Positions 12,079-12,264 of a DNA stretch of 12,264 bases are shown one piece after another. Both the position numbers and the translations under genes were made by a program. The stretch's first letter is position 1; every line of letters starts with the position of its first letter. The DNA is from VAZQ01 sp036555745 (GTDB lineage Bacteria > Pseudomonadota > Alphaproteobacteria > Rhizobiales > Xanthobacteraceae): assembly GCA_036555745.1 (NCBI GenBank), contig DATBKV010000177.1:1-12264 (forward strand). The letters are read 5' to 3'. A model generated the notes under the pieces. That model was given only the letters and a program-made list of their open reading frames with translations. It had not been told where the DNA came from and searched no databases.

Positions 12079-12264
12079 AGGCACGGGCCGAATTGCTGCC
12101 CACTTCCTTGTGGGACATTTCCCACGACCCCACATCTCGCCCATAATGTGGTACAGCAAGCGCACCGAACGCGCGCAAATACCGGCGTTTTCGGCCCTGT
12201 GGTACACATCCCATCATACGTCCCACCCCTGCGGTGGGATGTTTTGTGGTTGACGCGATTCCCC
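12079..12264. other. Noncoding right end with small hairpins and a 9-bp direct repeat
   Basis: No convincing gene starts here. GTGGGA (12110-12115) pairs with TCCCAC (12120-12125). TCCCACC (12221-12227) pairs with GGTGGGA (12233-12239), and CATCCCA (12207-12213) could instead pair with TGGGATG (12235-12241), so two foldings compete. TGTGGTACA occurs twice, at 12147-12155 and 12198-12206. The last hairpin is followed by GTTTTG, a weak T-run, so it may end transcription of the dehydrogenase; the repeats could equally belong to the control region of a gene beyond the edge. Confidence 0.5.

Noticed and set aside
10942..12207. A 421-codon minus-strand frame opposite the beta-decarboxylating dehydrogenase
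   Set aside because: It is antisense to a gene with all expected dehydrogenase motifs and reads through the noncoding right end. It has no recognisable domain.

Overview
The window is GC-rich (clearly above 60% by eye) and looks like chromosomal DNA of an alphaproteobacterium of the Hyphomicrobiales (Bradyrhizobium / Rhodopseudomonas / Xanthobacteraceae side). The evidence is a ferritin-VIT1 iron exporter of the MbfA type preceded by an Irr-type iron control element, nested palindromic repeats of the kind scattered through those genomes, and the overall gene repertoire. No RNA gene, CRISPR array, IS transposase or phage gene is visible. No gap between genes exceeds about 250 bp, and most gaps are filled by inverted repeats.

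Layout. Position 1-366 (-) is the 5' part of an exported FmdE-like protein that runs off the left edge. A small VOC-fold protein (565-948, +) converges on a YhbS-type GNAT acetyltransferase (1000-1509, -). A Xi-class glutathionyl-hydroquinone reductase follows (1652-2635, +). It is separated by a REPIN-like repeat from a leftward cluster transcribed in the order RuBisCO-like protein (5332-4229), cupin (4222-3755), nitroreductase (3730-2873), with gaps of 6 and 24 bp. Upstream of the RuBisCO-like gene, on the same strand, is a Nudix hydrolase (5475-5966). Divergent from it is mbfA (6096-7052, +) with its iron box. A composite palindromic repeat then leads to a class III metallophosphoesterase (7251-8159, +). 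A second REPIN precedes a 191-residue tail-anchored hypothetical protein (8372-8947, -), an SDR dehydrogenase (9013-9759, -), a third REPIN, and a hydroxypyruvate-isomerase-like TIM barrel (9956-10747, -). Two large related inverted repeats separate the last gene from a divergent NAD-dependent beta-decarboxylating dehydrogenase (10990-12078, +). The right end is noncoding and holds small hairpins and a 9-bp direct repeat.

How the genes fit together. The most telling unit is the RuBisCO-like protein plus cupin pair. In Rhodospirillum rubrum, a RuBisCO-like isomerase and a cupin methylsulfurylase convert methylthioribulose-1-phosphate towards 1-deoxyxylulose-5-phosphate (the MTA-isoprenoid shunt). 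The same arrangement here, with a nitroreductase added, suggests a version of that shunt. The kinase or phosphorylase and the isomerase that would feed it are not in the window, so the assignment is inferred. The right-hand group (SDR, Hyi-like isomerase, divergent beta-decarboxylating dehydrogenase) looks like hydroxy-acid or sugar-acid metabolism, but no substrate can be read from the sequence. The remaining genes are housekeeping or stress functions: iron efflux, quinone reduction, detoxification and phosphohydrolysis.
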